A stretch of DNA of 64,000 nucleotides from Bemisia tabaci (GCF_918797505.1 NC_092796.1:32746098-32810097), one strand, 5' to 3'; positions 11,942 through 21,525 are shown, counted from the stretch's first letter. Translations and numbers: made by a program. Notes: generated by a model from the sequence alone, not told the origin.

Positions 11942-12639
11942 GGCGGAAGTCGACGGCGAAACTGCAAAAACGCGTATGGCACTTTCCGACTCTGCAAACT
12001 TCCCGCCACACTTCTTCTGAATTTAATGAAAACCCTCAACGTCGTTTCTCAGAAACATCCCTGATTTGTCGCCTTGTGTGAAAAATATTCCGGGAAAATG
12101 TCAACTTATAGTGCTAGTGCGTTCTTTTTGGTGGATAAAATAAAATAAGAGCGAAACTTTTGAACCACTGCAAAGCAGATAAGCGTTTTTGCAGTTCTAC
12201 CATCGAAGTGTGGCAACGTGGCGTCAGCGTCGGCACCTGCTGGTCGTCGCCATCGTCGCACAGTGTTAACAAGCCGTTGGCATTGTTGCCGGGTAGTAGT
12301 GGGAAATAAGCAATTTTCCGCATATGACCCCATGTAAAATATCCACACTATGTCGCACAGTTTTGCAGTCTGCATGACTCTGAGCCGACGTCGTGAGCGG
12401 TCGGACATGATATAGACGGCTTAAACGGCAAATTTTGACGTTTATTTTGTCACATTTTAAGTTTAACCAAATGGTTTTTGAGACATTTACGAGAAAACCA
12501 ATGACACCACTTTCAAACCTCTACGGAAAATATAACGTGTGTTTTGTAAATACTAAGGTGGTTCCGTATCAAACTTAATGATTTCCAAAGCACACGAATT
12601 TCTACACAATATCTTATAGCCTTTTATAATCGATGGCAA

Positions 12640-12830
12640 AAAAGCAACAGCCAGGCGATAAAGTGTAAAGCCCGGCTGTAGGAACTATGGCCCGGCTGCA
12701 TAATTTTTTATCGCTTCGTATAGCCCGGCCGTATGATTTTCTCCGCATTCTACAGCCAGCTATTATGATTTTCTGTAGCCTTCTTTAGCCGGTTATAAGA
12801 ATTCCTATGGTATTTTGAAACGCAGCTCTT
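12640..12830. repeat. Degenerate repeats of AGCCCGGCTGTA
   Basis: AGCCCGGCTGTA, GGCCCGGCTGCA, AGCCCGGCCGTA, ACAGCCAGCTAT and TAGCCGGTTATA follow each other with AT-rich spacers (ATGATTTTCT appears twice). Copies occur in both orientations. It looks like an old, decayed array and matches none of the other families. Confidence 0.5.
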
Positions 12831-12844
12831 ATCGCCAATTTTTA

Positions 12845-12989
12845 CCAGGGAATGACAACCCACGAAAGATCCTACACCTATACAGTCCAACATTTCCCTC
12901 TTTAGTCTATAACTACCCCCCGTTTCAACCAATATGATCGTTCTCCTTCTTTGTCCCTCGCTTTGTCTATCAATTCCAATAATCAACCC
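12845..12989. repeat. Family F fragment (right half)
   Basis: CAACCCACGAAAGATCCTAC, TTTAGTCTATAACTACCCCC, TTTCAACCAATATGATCGTT and CTTTGTCTATCAATTCCAAT match the right half of the F elements at 3484 and 9277. The left arm is absent. Confidence 0.6.
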
Positions 12990-13301
12990 ACTGTGTGCCG
13001 TGGGTCCGGTTCACGCTCGCGAGTCGCGTCACCTTGATCTTGAGATGGAGAGGAATGAGGAATGGTCATAAGGAGAATGGGTGGAAGCCGAACGCTGCCC
13101 GTTGCCGTCGCCCCGATCAATCAGACGTGACGTCAATCAGACTCCCCCCCCCTCCCTGTTTCACGCGTCTGAAATAGAAATAAAGGAAAATCTAAATTAA
13201 TAATCAAGCCGCGAGATTAGTGTCCTATTAGTCGAGGCGTTGATGCACACAAACTCTTTTTCTTCCGTAAATGAACCGGCGAGTGGCTATTCTTGAAAGT
13301 A

Positions 13302-13442
13302 GGCGACATTGTTTTTCCTCCGTTTAAATGCACGTAAAACAATCGATTCTTGGTGAGGATCGATTTTAAGCGAGGCAGCAGCTGCCTCACCTAAAATCGA
13401 CTTTTTTAATGGATGTAAATGGAGGAAAAACAATGTCGCCAA
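13302..13442. repeat. Palindromic element, family H, copy 2
   Basis: GGCGACATTGTTTTTCCTCC on the left and GGAGGAAAAACAATGTCGCC on the right are perfect inverted repeats. The inner arms pair as GAGGCAGC/GCTGCCTC and ATCGATTTTA/TAAAATCGA. No coding capacity. Confidence 0.8.
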
Positions 13443-13661
13443 GTGGCAAAATCGCCCTTGTGTCCCGGAGACTTAAACGCAGAAGTAGGAATGTAAGATT
13501 TCTCCCGCGGACATGAATATTTGGACCCTTTCTTACTTCAAGACAGATTTTATAACTTGTTGTCACTTTATGAGATTAGTGTCCTATTAGTTGAGGCTTT
13601 GATGCACACTTAAACTCTTTTTCTTCCGTAAATGAACCGACGAGTGGCGATTCTTGAAAGT

Positions 13662-13802
13662 AGGCGACACTGTTTTTCCTCCATTAAAATGCACGTAAAA
13701 CAATCGATTCTCGGTGAGGATCGATTTTAGGCGAGACAGCTTGCCTCACCTAAAATCGACATTTTTAATTGATTTAAATGGAGGAAAAACAGTGTCGCCA
13801 AG
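13662..13802. repeat. Palindromic element, family H, copy 3
   Basis: The same palindrome in the second unit of the tandem duplication, with GGCGACACTGTTTTTCCTCC and GGAGGAAAAACAGTGTCGCC. The C/T change relative to the neighbouring copy appears in both arms, so either the arms exchanged sequence or this copy reflects the ancestral state. Confidence 0.8.
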
Positions 13803-14514
13803 TTGCAAAATCGCCCTTGTGTCCCGGAGACTTTAACGCAGAGGTAGAAATGTAAGACTTCTCCCGGACATGAATATTTGGACCCTTTCTTACTTCAAGA
13901 CAGATTTCATAACTTGTTGTCACTTGATGAGGTTTTACCTCCCCTCTCTCTCCACCACGGCTAGTACGACGTCGTTTTTCCGCGCATAAACTGGTTATTT
14001 TGGAAAGAGCTCAACCCTGTGAATTTTTGAAGTCTTGCGTGATCAATTTAAGAAAGTGATCACGAAGTTCTAGCTCTTGGACGCTTTCGCAAATAGATGG
14101 TTCAATTAAAAGCAAGGGGGGCTCTTTTAACTGAGTAGGGGAGGGAGGGCTCATAAACTCTCCACTGTTCTTCTGTAACTTACAAAAATTGCCTGAAAAA
14201 GTAAATGGTCTTTCTCTGTCTTGGGAGAAGTCTTACTTTACACTCTGCGTTTAAGTATCCGGTGAATTTTTATGAAAATAATCTATTTCGTCGACGAAAG
14301 TTTAAATGGACGCATCTCGATTGCAATGTTGGAGAATTTACACGTCAAATTTATTTGTTCTAAGAAATAATCCAATGTTACCGTCCGAAAATTTCAGGGA
14401 ATACTCTTCGGAATAGAGAGGAAAATCAGTTGAAAACAAACAATGTTAAAAAGCGTTTCTTTAAAAATGTAAATTATTTTTTTTACATTTGTACGTCAAA
14501 TGATACGTGCAAGT

Positions 14515-14910
14515 CTACCGTACTAAGAAAGAGCGTCATATGAGCCTGCAGACGTTGCCGAACTTCCTGTGATAAAGTACGGATTTTTCGGGAAAGTTGT
14601 GGTTATTTTTCTTCAAATTTTATGGCGAGTCTTCTTCGCAATATGATCTAAAGTATCTGAAAATTTCAAAGGAAAATATTCATAACTATCCTCAAAAATA
14701 CTCATTTTATCGGGGAAGACTTGGCAACATTCGAATGTGCTACATTTTGCAATTTGGAACTATAAATTCTAGCCTGGTTTAAAAACAACGTATGTGCCAT
14801 TCGTTTCCCTATGCGCACACAAGTGTTTTTCCAGAAGAGCCAGAATTTATAGTTCCAAATTGCAAAATGCAGTCCGAATGTTCTTAAGGCGTTTTTCCTT
14901 AGCACGGCAG
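14515..14910. mobile_element. Family A element, copy 4, carrying a nested family B element
   Basis: Starts CTACCGTACTAAGAAAGAGC and ends TTCTTAAGGCGTTTTTCCTT then AGCACGGCAG. The right arm is interrupted by 139 bp of family B (14737-14875) flanked by GAAT. Removing it restores GGCAACATTCGAATGTTCTT, the normal family A arm. Confidence 0.85.
14737..14875. mobile_element. Family B miniature element nested in family A
   Basis: Arms CATTTTGCAATTTGGAACTA then TAAATTCT and the complement TTTATAGTTCCAAATTGCAA then AATGCAGTCC. Duplicated GAAT at 14733-14736 and 14876-14879. The right terminus GGACTGC (complement) fits the GGAC family. The left terminus is mutated (GTGCTAC). Confidence 0.88.
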
Positions 14911-14914
14911 AAAT

Positions 14915-15051
14915 GGACTGAATTTTGTAACTGGGAACTTTTATTTCTGGCTTATCTGCAAAAGCACCTACATGCAGAAGGAATCAAAGACCACTTATGT
15001 TGATTCTAAAATGAGCCAGAAATAGTAGTTCTCGATTAGAAAATATAGTCC
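14915..15051. repeat. Family B miniature element, copy 3
   Basis: GGACTGAATTTTGTAACTGG then GAACTTTTATTTCTGGC on the left and GCCAGAAATAGTAGTTCTCG then ATTAGAAAATATAGTCC on the right. The flanks AAAT and AACT agree at three of four bases. It lies four bases after the family A copy that ends at 14910. Confidence 0.75.
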
Positions 15052-15234
15052 AACTGTTATTGAAAGCATCATTCAAAGAGTTTCCTGGTACGCAGCACAA
15101 AGAGTGTCTATTTCGCTAATATTTTTCACGCCTCCAATTACGTCACTAAGTGAGATTGCTGAAGTTGCCTCAACGGCACCTTTGAACTAATCACACGGTT
15201 CGGAACGGGGTTGAACAAAGCCGGGAAAACTGAT

Positions 15235-15356
15235 GGACGTATCTCCGCCAAACGGAACTATGTGCATTGAGACATGAGCCCTGAGGCCCGTAAGAATATA
15301 TGCATAACACGGCTCACGTCATAGTGCAATTAGTTCCGTCTGGCAGAAATACGTCC
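15235..15356. mobile_element. Family O miniature element, copy 1
   Basis: GGACGTATCTCCGCCAAACG then GAACTATGTGCATTGAG on the left and TTAGTTCCGTCTGGCAGAAA then TACGTCC on the right. TGAT stands on both sides (15231-15234 and 15357-15360), a perfect 4-bp target duplication. The centre CTGAGGCCC is unlike the other O copies. Confidence 0.85.
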
Positions 15357-15399
15357 TGATAAGCGATCATGGGGGATAGAAATGGAAGCTTTTATCCGC

Positions 15400-15725
15400 C
15401 CGCCATTCAAAGGCTCAGGTTGTGAGGATGCTAAGCGAAAACCGCGTACGCACGCACACATTTCCATCGGCAGATAGGCGGTTTCCGGTGAAGAGGGCAG
15501 AACAGGGATGTGGAGCAGGACGCAATGACCTCGACCTTCGTTGCCCAGCGCTGTCAAAGGAGTCCGCGAATCGTCGCAGAGGCGGACTCCACCTTGGCCC
15601 CAGGGAAGGCCGCGCATCGACCAGCTGCAGCGGCAGCGACGCGGCGCACTCAGAAATTCCACCATCTCACCTTTCGCCCCTTTCAACATCCATCGGATAT
15701 TGACGAGCCCGCCCGTTTCTGACCA
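15400..15725. other. GC-rich patch of unknown nature
   Basis: Clearly more GC-rich than its surroundings and open in several frames on both strands, as expected by chance at high GC. GATAGGCGGTT and ACAGGGAT are loosely echoed near 18090-18115, so it may be an old repeat. I found no splice signals, conserved domain or start context that would make it a gene. Confidence 0.35.
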
Positions 15726-15809
15726 GAGATGCAACATTTTATGAAACTGCACAATTGAAAATCGAAGATAAGGCCGCAGTATCTCTCTGATAAAACGCCT
15801 AAGACTTAC

Positions 15810-16040
15810 ACCGAAAAAAAAGATGCTGTAGTTACATCCCGGATGTTATGGTTGTTAAAAAAATGTGCTAAAAAATGTGTTGCTATTAACACTCTGGCAG
15901 TTAACGTAGCATGATAGGATGTAAAAATAACATCCTAGGATGTTACACTAACAGCCAGAGTGGTAATGACAACATCCAAGAGTTGTCGCATATTTTTTTA
16001 ACATCCAGGATGTTACTGCAGCGCCTCTTTTTTTTCGGTG
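15810..16040. mobile_element. Tc1/mariner-like miniature element (TA duplication)
   Basis: Starts CACCGAAAAAAAAGATGCTG then TAGTTACATCC and ends GGATGTTACTGCAGCGCCTC then TTTTTTTTCGGTG. TA precedes and follows it. Inner arms repeat ACATCC/GGATGT several times and CTCTGGC/GCCAGAG once. The TA duplication and long inverted ends suggest Tc1/mariner mobilisation. No transposase. Confidence 0.7.
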
Positions 16041-16163
16041 TATAAAAAAAAGAAAGAAAAAACAAAGAAGTAAAAGAAAGAAAAAAAATCGAGGAGTGCA
16101 AGTCTGTGCCGGAGTCTATACAGCGCCTAAAACCCCCAAAAGATATGAATGCCAAGTGAAATT

Positions 16164-16299
16164 GGATTACCTTTGCAATTAGGAACCACTATTTCTGGCC
16201 TATTTTGGAAACAGCCTACATGCCATTAGTTTCCCCATGCAGGTATGTGCTTTTATGGAAAAGCTAGAGATAGTGGTTCCTCATTGCAAAATGTAATCC
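16164..16299. mobile_element. Family B miniature element, copy 4
   Basis: GGATTACCTTTGCAATTAGG then AACCACTATTTCTGGCC on the left and AGAGATAGTGGTTCCTCATT then GCAAAATGTAATCC on the right. AATT lies on both sides (16160-16163 and 16300-16303), a perfect 4-bp target duplication. The best preserved B copy here. Confidence 0.9.
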
Positions 16300-17456
16300 A
16301 ATTAGCGCACCATAAAAGCGCATGGCACTCCGCAAAAAGAGTGTGTTCCGCTCCGTAATAGTGTAAGTCATTCCGCATTAGCTCCGCATTCATATCACTC
16401 GGGGTTTTGAACGCTATATATACTCCGGCGTAGAAAACCACTCCAAAGTTTTTATCAGTGTGCATGAAATTTTCGTGAAATCTCATATCATTTGCAATAT
16501 CTTACAAAGATCCGTCTCCAAAGTTTTTTTTTATCATATATTTTAATGATTATTCTTCTACTTGCCCAGTAATTAGAATATTTAAAATAAAATTAAAACT
16601 AAACTTGAGGCGAAATACTTAAATCTAGAGCAATTAAAATGTTCTGCCCCCAAGATAGGGGTAAAAGGGAGGGGGTAACATATAGTGGGGCACTATATAT
16701 ACATTGTATTACGATGTAATCCAAAGTTATGCTGTAGGATTTTAGACGACGTCTGAAGGCAAACATTGTCTCTTTATGATGCTATCGTTAAGAGTACCTC
16801 TCCTCAAACCTCTCTTAATCAGTGTAAACCTTATACGAGGTCTTCGACTATGATCCAGTGGAAGTTATAAAAAGCAGGGTAGTTTAAAAAGTAAGGTGTC
16901 GTGGTGAAAACAGGAAAGTCGCACTACTTTTACCCACGTTCGCGACAGATCACCCCTACCCTGCAGCAGTGCTAAATAAGGACATCTTATGAACATTCGA
17001 ATCGAAGTCATTTGCGAGCGAGTTATCAATATTTCCCTTCGAAATTTTTAGACTTGAAAAATGTAGGTGCGGGTAAAATTCTACGAAAATCAATGATAAA
17101 TATGCATAAATTAGCAAGGAAATCCGGTTTTCATAAGGAAAAATTTGGCTCGTTTCGATGTTCATGCGACGTTTTTTTCATAGAACTCAGTCGAAGGAGT
17201 ATTTCGTAATGGATAACGGTACTCTACGTAGAAAACACTTGTGCAATGTTAATACTGATTTGCATTACTCTAATTTTAACAGTTTAAAAGGACGAGTTAA
17301 AATCAAAAGGAACTATCATAACTGTTTCTTGGGCCCCGAAAGCCATTATAGTACATGCATCACAGAGCCCATGTTACAAATGAACATCATTTGAATTCGT
17401 CCAAATGTCACGTTGTCATACGGATTTCGGTCGTTTGACGTCTTATGTCAACACTG

Positions 17457-17620
17457 CAGTGGTGTGGTGTGCTTTGCGATGTATCGATTGATTTGCCACT
17501 CAAACCTATGAAAAAAGATTGATTATCAGGGTGTTCGCAGCAAACACCTCAGTAATCGATTCTTTACTATAGCTTCAAATGGCGAGGGATCAATAATCGA
17601 TCATTCACGCCTCGCCACTG
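17457..17620. mobile_element. hAT-type miniature element, family C, copy 2
   Basis: 164 bp. Starts CAGTGGTGTGGTGTGCTTTG and ends CACGCCTCGCCACTG. The 8-bp flanks are CAACACTG (17449-17456) and CAACACCG (17621-17628), with one mismatch. The last three bases of each flank are the first bases of the family A element that follows, so it landed in that element's left tip. Confidence 0.9.
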
Positions 17621-17625
17621 CAACA

Positions 17626-18009
17626 CCGCCGTGCCAAGGAAGAACGCCGTATGAGCCTTCTATCGTTGCCAAGTTTCCTTCGATAAAAACCGGATCAATA
17701 GGAAAAATTGTGAATATTTTTTTCCAAAATTTTCCGACAGATTTGTATGCAATTAAGTCTAAAAAATCTGAAAACGTCAAGGAAAAATACTCCCCTTTTT
17801 GCCCCCTCTTTGTGGCACCTACAGTAGAGTAGCATAATACCGCAGCATCAGCAGAAAGACCATCTGAAACGCTTTCAGACCTCCAAAGGTTTAATCAATA
17901 ATTCTAAACAAAAAATTTATAAATTTCAACTTTTGTGAAATTTATTCGAGCCTTATGAAATTTCACTTTCCATCTCTGCTCATACGGCGTTCTTTCTTAG
18001 CACGACAAT
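17626..18009. repeat. Family A element, copy 5, decayed and with its left tip hit by hAT
   Basis: Left arm CCGCCGTGCCAAGGAAGAAC then GCCGTATGAGCC. Right arm only as CATACGGCGTTCTTTCTTAG then CACGAC. The middle (about 17800-17965) does not look like the usual family A core and may be a replacement or another insertion. Confidence 0.6.
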
Positions 18010-18235
18010 ATGGCAATGTGATTTAATATATCCCGAGCATCTTTAAGGAAGAACCGCGTAACTCCTTCGTAAATTCCCTGTAGATAGGCGGTTGATCCCG
18101 AAGACGGCGGATCAGGGATCATTCACCCCAAAGTTGACCCGTCGTGAACTCTGAAAGGAGTGATGACACCGCCGCACCCATCCGTGATTGACCTTGACTT
18201 ACTCGCGGCATCCGCTTGTTTTCCTTAACTTTTGC

Positions 18236-18483
18236 GGCAGGCTGAGGAAGAACGCCTTATGCACCCTCCGACGTTGCCACATATACTTTGATAAAATACA
18301 AACTTCCTGAGGAACTTGTGAATATTTTCCCGCCAATTTTTCAGGAAATTTTAGTTGTAGTTTAAGCTTACGCATCTTTAATTTAAAAAAAATATTCATT
18401 ACTTTTCTTGAAAATAAAAATTTCATCGGGTGAAAACCGGCAACATTTGGAAGGTCATACGATGTTTCCTCTTAACGCGGCAG
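18236..18483. repeat. Family A element, copy 6
   Basis: GGCAGGCTGAGGAAGAACGC then CTTATGCACCCTCCGACG on the left and GGTCATACGATGTTTCCTCT then TAACGCGGCAG on the right. Core: TTCAGGAAATTTTAGTTG. Moderately diverged. Confidence 0.7.
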
Positions 18484-18742
18484 TCTTCCCAACAGCTTAG
18501 CCGCTTTTCAGGTCGGAATCCGCATTTTGGAACTTTTGAACTTTCCCGGAAGTTTTTTAAGTTCCAAGAATTTTCCAGGACTTTTTTTTTTTGGCGCCGT
18601 TCGTGAATTCAATATAGAAAGGAACTCAGTCCCGATAAGTTATTGCAGGAAAAAAGAGGCTTAGAGTTTTCCTCTATCATTACACGCCGTGAAAAAAGGC
18701 AACTTTGAGTCCATACCACAATTGGATTGCATTTTGCAAAAA

Positions 18743-18790
18743 GGAACCAGGAGCATTGCAATGTTGCTGAAATTTTGCAACTTCTTTTGT
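18743..18790. repeat. Family B end fragment
   Basis: TTGGATTGCATTTTGCAAAA then AGGAACCAGG is a family B left terminus. No matching right terminus follows, so this is a solo end or a truncated copy. Confidence 0.5.
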
Positions 18791-18882
18791 CTTGGAAGAA
18801 AAACCTGATTATCCATTAACAGTTTCTATTTTACTCGCTGATAACCGTAAATTTAAAACAAAAATTATCATGTAAAGTTCAT

Positions 18883-18958
18883 GGACGTACTTATGCTAAA
18901 AGGAACCATGTGCATAGGGTTTGCGTGTAACATAGTTCCTTTTAACATAAATACGTCC
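18883..18958. mobile_element. Family O miniature element, copy 2
   Basis: 76 bp, nearly all arm: GGACGTACTTATGCTAAAAG then GAACCATGTGCAT, and ATAGTTCCTTTTAACATAAA then TACGTCC. Flanks TCAT and AAAT agree only partly. Confidence 0.75.
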
Positions 18959-19057
18959 AAATAGAGCGGCGGCGTACGATAAGTATTTTTATGCTGGACC
19001 CGAGTCATTGCGAGCACAGTCATTCTTTCTATCGCTTCGTTAAAGTCTCCGACAATA

Positions 19058-19312
19058 CTGCCGTGCTATAAGGGAGAACGCCGTATGAACATTCGGGAGT
19101 TGCCAAATTTCATTCATTAAAATTTTTATGTTTGAGGAAAGCTATTGATATTTTTCCTTGAAATTGTCAGGAACTTTAGTTGAAATTGCAGACAACAATA
19201 TCTGAAAAATTAGAAGAAAAACATTCATAAGTTTACCAGAAAATTCGTGTTTTATGAATGGAAATTTGGCAACGCCTGAAGGTTCATACGGCATTTTTCC
19301 TTAGCGCGGCAG
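19058..19312. repeat. Family A element, copy 7
   Basis: CTGCCGTGCTATAAGGGAGA then ACGCCGTATGAACATTCG, and GGTTCATACGGCATTTTTCC then TTAGCGCGGCAG. Flanks AATA and CATA agree at three of four bases. The arms with GAGTTGCCAAATTTC and GAAATTTGGCAACGCC are well preserved. Confidence 0.8.
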
Positions 19313-19321
19313 CATACCGTT

Positions 19322-19570
19322 ACCTTCCGGCTAAAGTATCACAAGCGCCATGCGACGTTTCAGAATTTCCGCCGCTATTTTATTTTTATACCTACACAGA
19401 AATTGTTGGTTGAATCTGTTCGGAAATTTCACTGAATTTCATCGGCAACACAAAGAAAATTCAGCGAAATTTTCGGACGGCTTAGTCGCACAATTTCTCT
19501 GTAAAAAAGCACCATGGCGGCGGAAATATTTAAATATCACATAGCGCTTGTGATACTTTGTCCGGAAGGT
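19322..19570. repeat. Inverted-repeat element, family D
   Basis: ACCTTCCGGCTAAAGTATCA then CAAGCGC on the left and GCGCTTGTGATACTTTGTCC then GGAAGGT on the right. Inner arms pair as GCCGCTATTT/GGCGGAAAT, GAAATTGT/ACAATTTC and TTTCACTGAATTT/AAATTCAGCGAAA. No other copy noticed. It separates the preceding A copy from a short A right-end remnant (19571-19600). Confidence 0.75.
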
Positions 19571-19604
19571 GAAGATACGGCGTTCTTCCCTAACACGACG
19601 ATCG

Positions 19605-19768
19605 CAGTGGCGTGGCGTGCTTTGCGATAAATCGATATTCTTCCATTTGAAGCTATGGTAAAGAATCGATTATTAAGATGTCCGTTGCGAACACCCCATT
19701 AATCGATATTTTTCCATAGTTTTAGATGGTAGATCAATCGATAATTTGCAAAGCACGCCACGCCACTG
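19605..19768. mobile_element. hAT-type miniature element, family C, copy 3
   Basis: 164 bp. Starts CAGTGGCGTGGCGTGCTTTG and ends AAAGCACGCCACGCCACTG. A perfect 8-bp duplication GACGATCG stands at 19597-19604 and 19769-19776. The site overlaps a family A right-end remnant (CGGCGTTCTTCCCTAACACG), the second C insertion into a family A tip in this window. Confidence 0.95.
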
Positions 19769-19850
19769 GACGATCGCAACGACGAGTGGCTGATGGAATG
19801 GGATCGTGTTTTCAACGGAGCCTTTCGCCTTTCCGAATCCAAATCCAGTT

Positions 19851-19927
19851 GGACGTATCCATGCTAAAAAGAACTATGTCTCGCGCAATCCACATGCACA
19901 TGGTTCGTTTTAGCGGTAAACGCGTCC
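19851..19927. mobile_element. Family O miniature element, copy 3
   Basis: GGACGTATCCATGCTAAAAA then GAACTATG on the left and CATGGTTCGTTTTAGCGGTA then AACGCGTCC on the right. AGTT at 19847-19850 and 19928-19931 is a perfect 4-bp target duplication. Confidence 0.88.
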
Positions 19928-19944
19928 AGTTTTACTTTTAGTGG

Positions 19945-20230
19945 CGACGGACCAGTTCTCGTCTTATTTATACTGCCCAGCGCGCGACCACGCCCCTCCT
20001 TCGACTCTCGTTTTTAACGACTATCGCTTTTCGCACTCGGGCATCGATCATCGGATCGGGAAAAACAAGAGTGGAAAAAAAGACGCCGATACCAACGCAA
20101 CGGTCCGTGAAAAGGAGGACGTGGGTCGGGTCGCTCTTGCCATTCCCCGAACCGAACAGAGCCGTTTTTACCGTTTTTCTACCGTTTTTCCGCCACGTCT
20201 AAAAATATCGCCAGCTGCACGGAGAGAAAG
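19945..20230. promoter_or_regulatory. GC-rich patch with TATA and GC-box motifs, possible promoter
   Basis: Locally GC- and CpG-rich, and not recognised as a repeat. TTATTTATACTGCCC (about 19965) is followed by GCGCGACCACGCCCCTCC, a TATA-like and a GC-box-like motif in order. No transcript or coding exon can be tied to it. A chance GC patch is at least as likely. Confidence 0.2.
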
Positions 20231-20362
20231 AATAGCTATTACAAGGTTACCACAGTCAGGGAAACCCGGGAAATGTCAGGGAAAATGACGGAAATGTCAG
20301 GGAAAATTTGTTAAATCACCTTCATTTTCTTTCTAGAGCAGGTTTGAGGTCTCGAACAACAA

Positions 20363-20714
20363 ATTTTTACGTGAAAACTATTTTCAATTATGCCTTCTTA
20401 GCCATCCGTCAGATCTTCAGTTGTCAGGGAATTTCACCAAAATGTGTCAGGGAAATCAGGGAAATGTCACGGAATTTCATTTTCTAAATTCTGTGGCAAC
20501 CCTGCTATTAGATTCATATTGCCGTACTACGAGTACGACAGGATTTTTACGTGAATACTATTTTCAATTATGCCTTCTTAACCATCCGTCAGATCTTCAG
20601 TTGTCAGGGAATTTCACCAAAATGTGTCTGGGAAATCAGGGAAATGTCACGGAATTTCATTTTCTAAATTCTGTGGCAACCCTGCTATTAGATTCATATT
20701 GCCGTACTACGAGT
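20363..20714. repeat. 180-bp tandem duplication, two near-identical units
   Basis: ATTTTTACGTGAAAACTATT starts at 20363, and ATTTTTACGTGAATACTATT at 20543. I count only three substitutions, so it is recent. Each unit ends ATTGCCGTACTACGAGT, which looks like the left tip of a family A element, and only the second unit runs on into an A-like body. Confidence 0.92.
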
Positions 20715-21232
20715 GAGAAAGACTTGTGAGCCTTCAGACGTTGTGATATTTCCTTCAAAAAAGCTGATTTTCTACGGGAATTCTGAACAGTTTTCTTCTT
20801 TTTCGGACAATTGAGGCATTTTTTCGGTAAAAGAGCGGTGATGGAGTCGGTTTGAGACTTCCAATGCTACTAAGATTGTGCAACGTAGTTCTCTTGTATG
20901 TAACTTATCCGACAGTTCTGCTATGAATTTTTCCTCGAATCTGCTATTTTTGCCATATTCTGAACTAAGTTTTTCCCCACTATCGTTAGCAAGTAAGTCA
21001 ACCGCGAATGAATTTCATCTACCGCAAACGCTGAAAAAAAATTCATAATTTTAGCAGTATTGGAAGCCTCATACGCCCATTTACCAAAAAAATCCTCAAT
21101 TTTGTTCGCAGTTTAAACCTAAGGTATCTGAAAATGTCAAGAAAAAACATACATAAAATCCCTCAAAAATACAGGTATTATCCGGGTAAATTCGACGACA
21201 CTCGAATGTTCGCACGGCGTTCTTCCGGCGTT
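20704..21232. repeat. Family A element, copy 8, expanded and decayed
   Basis: After TGCCGTACTACGAGT come GAGCCTTCAGACGTTG and a T-rich core, and at 21110-21232 the inner sequence TTTAAACCTAAGGTATCTGA and a right arm GACACTCGAATGTTCGCACG then GCGTTCTTCC. About 250 bp of unrelated sequence in between suggests an insertion. Confidence 0.5.
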
Positions 21233-21280
21233 TATGATTGTGCACAATCATTAGAAAATCAAATATCCAGCACCTGATTT

Positions 21281-21525
21281 GGACCGAGTCTATCAGAAAG
21301 GAACCAACCCACATTTTCGAAAAAATGGAGTTAAGATTGTTTTTGAGTTCCACCAAGTGTATATTTTCTCCTGCTAAAAACTCGAAGTTCAAAAAAAAAT
21401 TGTCCGTGAAAACAGGAGTCAAAGTTTATTGTCTACATTGGGTCTTATAGAGAAATGAAAGTTCAAATTTCTTTTTCTCAGTTTCAACTTTATGTGGGTT
21501 GGTTTCTCTCTGTTAAACTCGGTCC
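21281..21525. mobile_element. Miniature element, family E2
   Basis: GGACCGAGTCTATCAGAAAG then GAACCAACCCACA and the inverted TATGTGGGTTGGTTTCTCTC then TGTTAAACTCGGTCC. ATTT at 21277-21280 and 21526-21529 is a perfect 4-bp target duplication. Ends match family E but the interior differs. Nonautonomous, 245 bp. Confidence 0.9.

Larger units (their letters stand above)
13213..13930. repeat. 359-bp tandem duplication, two units
   Basis: GAGATTAGTGTCCTATTAGT starts at 13213 and again at 13572. The units stay parallel to ACTTGTTGTCACTT, with scattered substitutions and two 2-base indels. Each unit contains one complete family H palindrome (13302-13442 and 13662-13802), so the duplication happened after that insertion. 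Confidence 0.9.

Noticed and set aside
15330..15752. 140-codon minus-strand frame overlapping three plus-strand frames
   Set aside because: Open frames on both strands in a GC-rich patch are expected by chance. No motif or start context.
20421..20729. 102-codon frame encoding a repeated peptide
   Set aside because: It is simply the 180-bp tandem duplication, whose period is a multiple of three, so the same translation appears twice.
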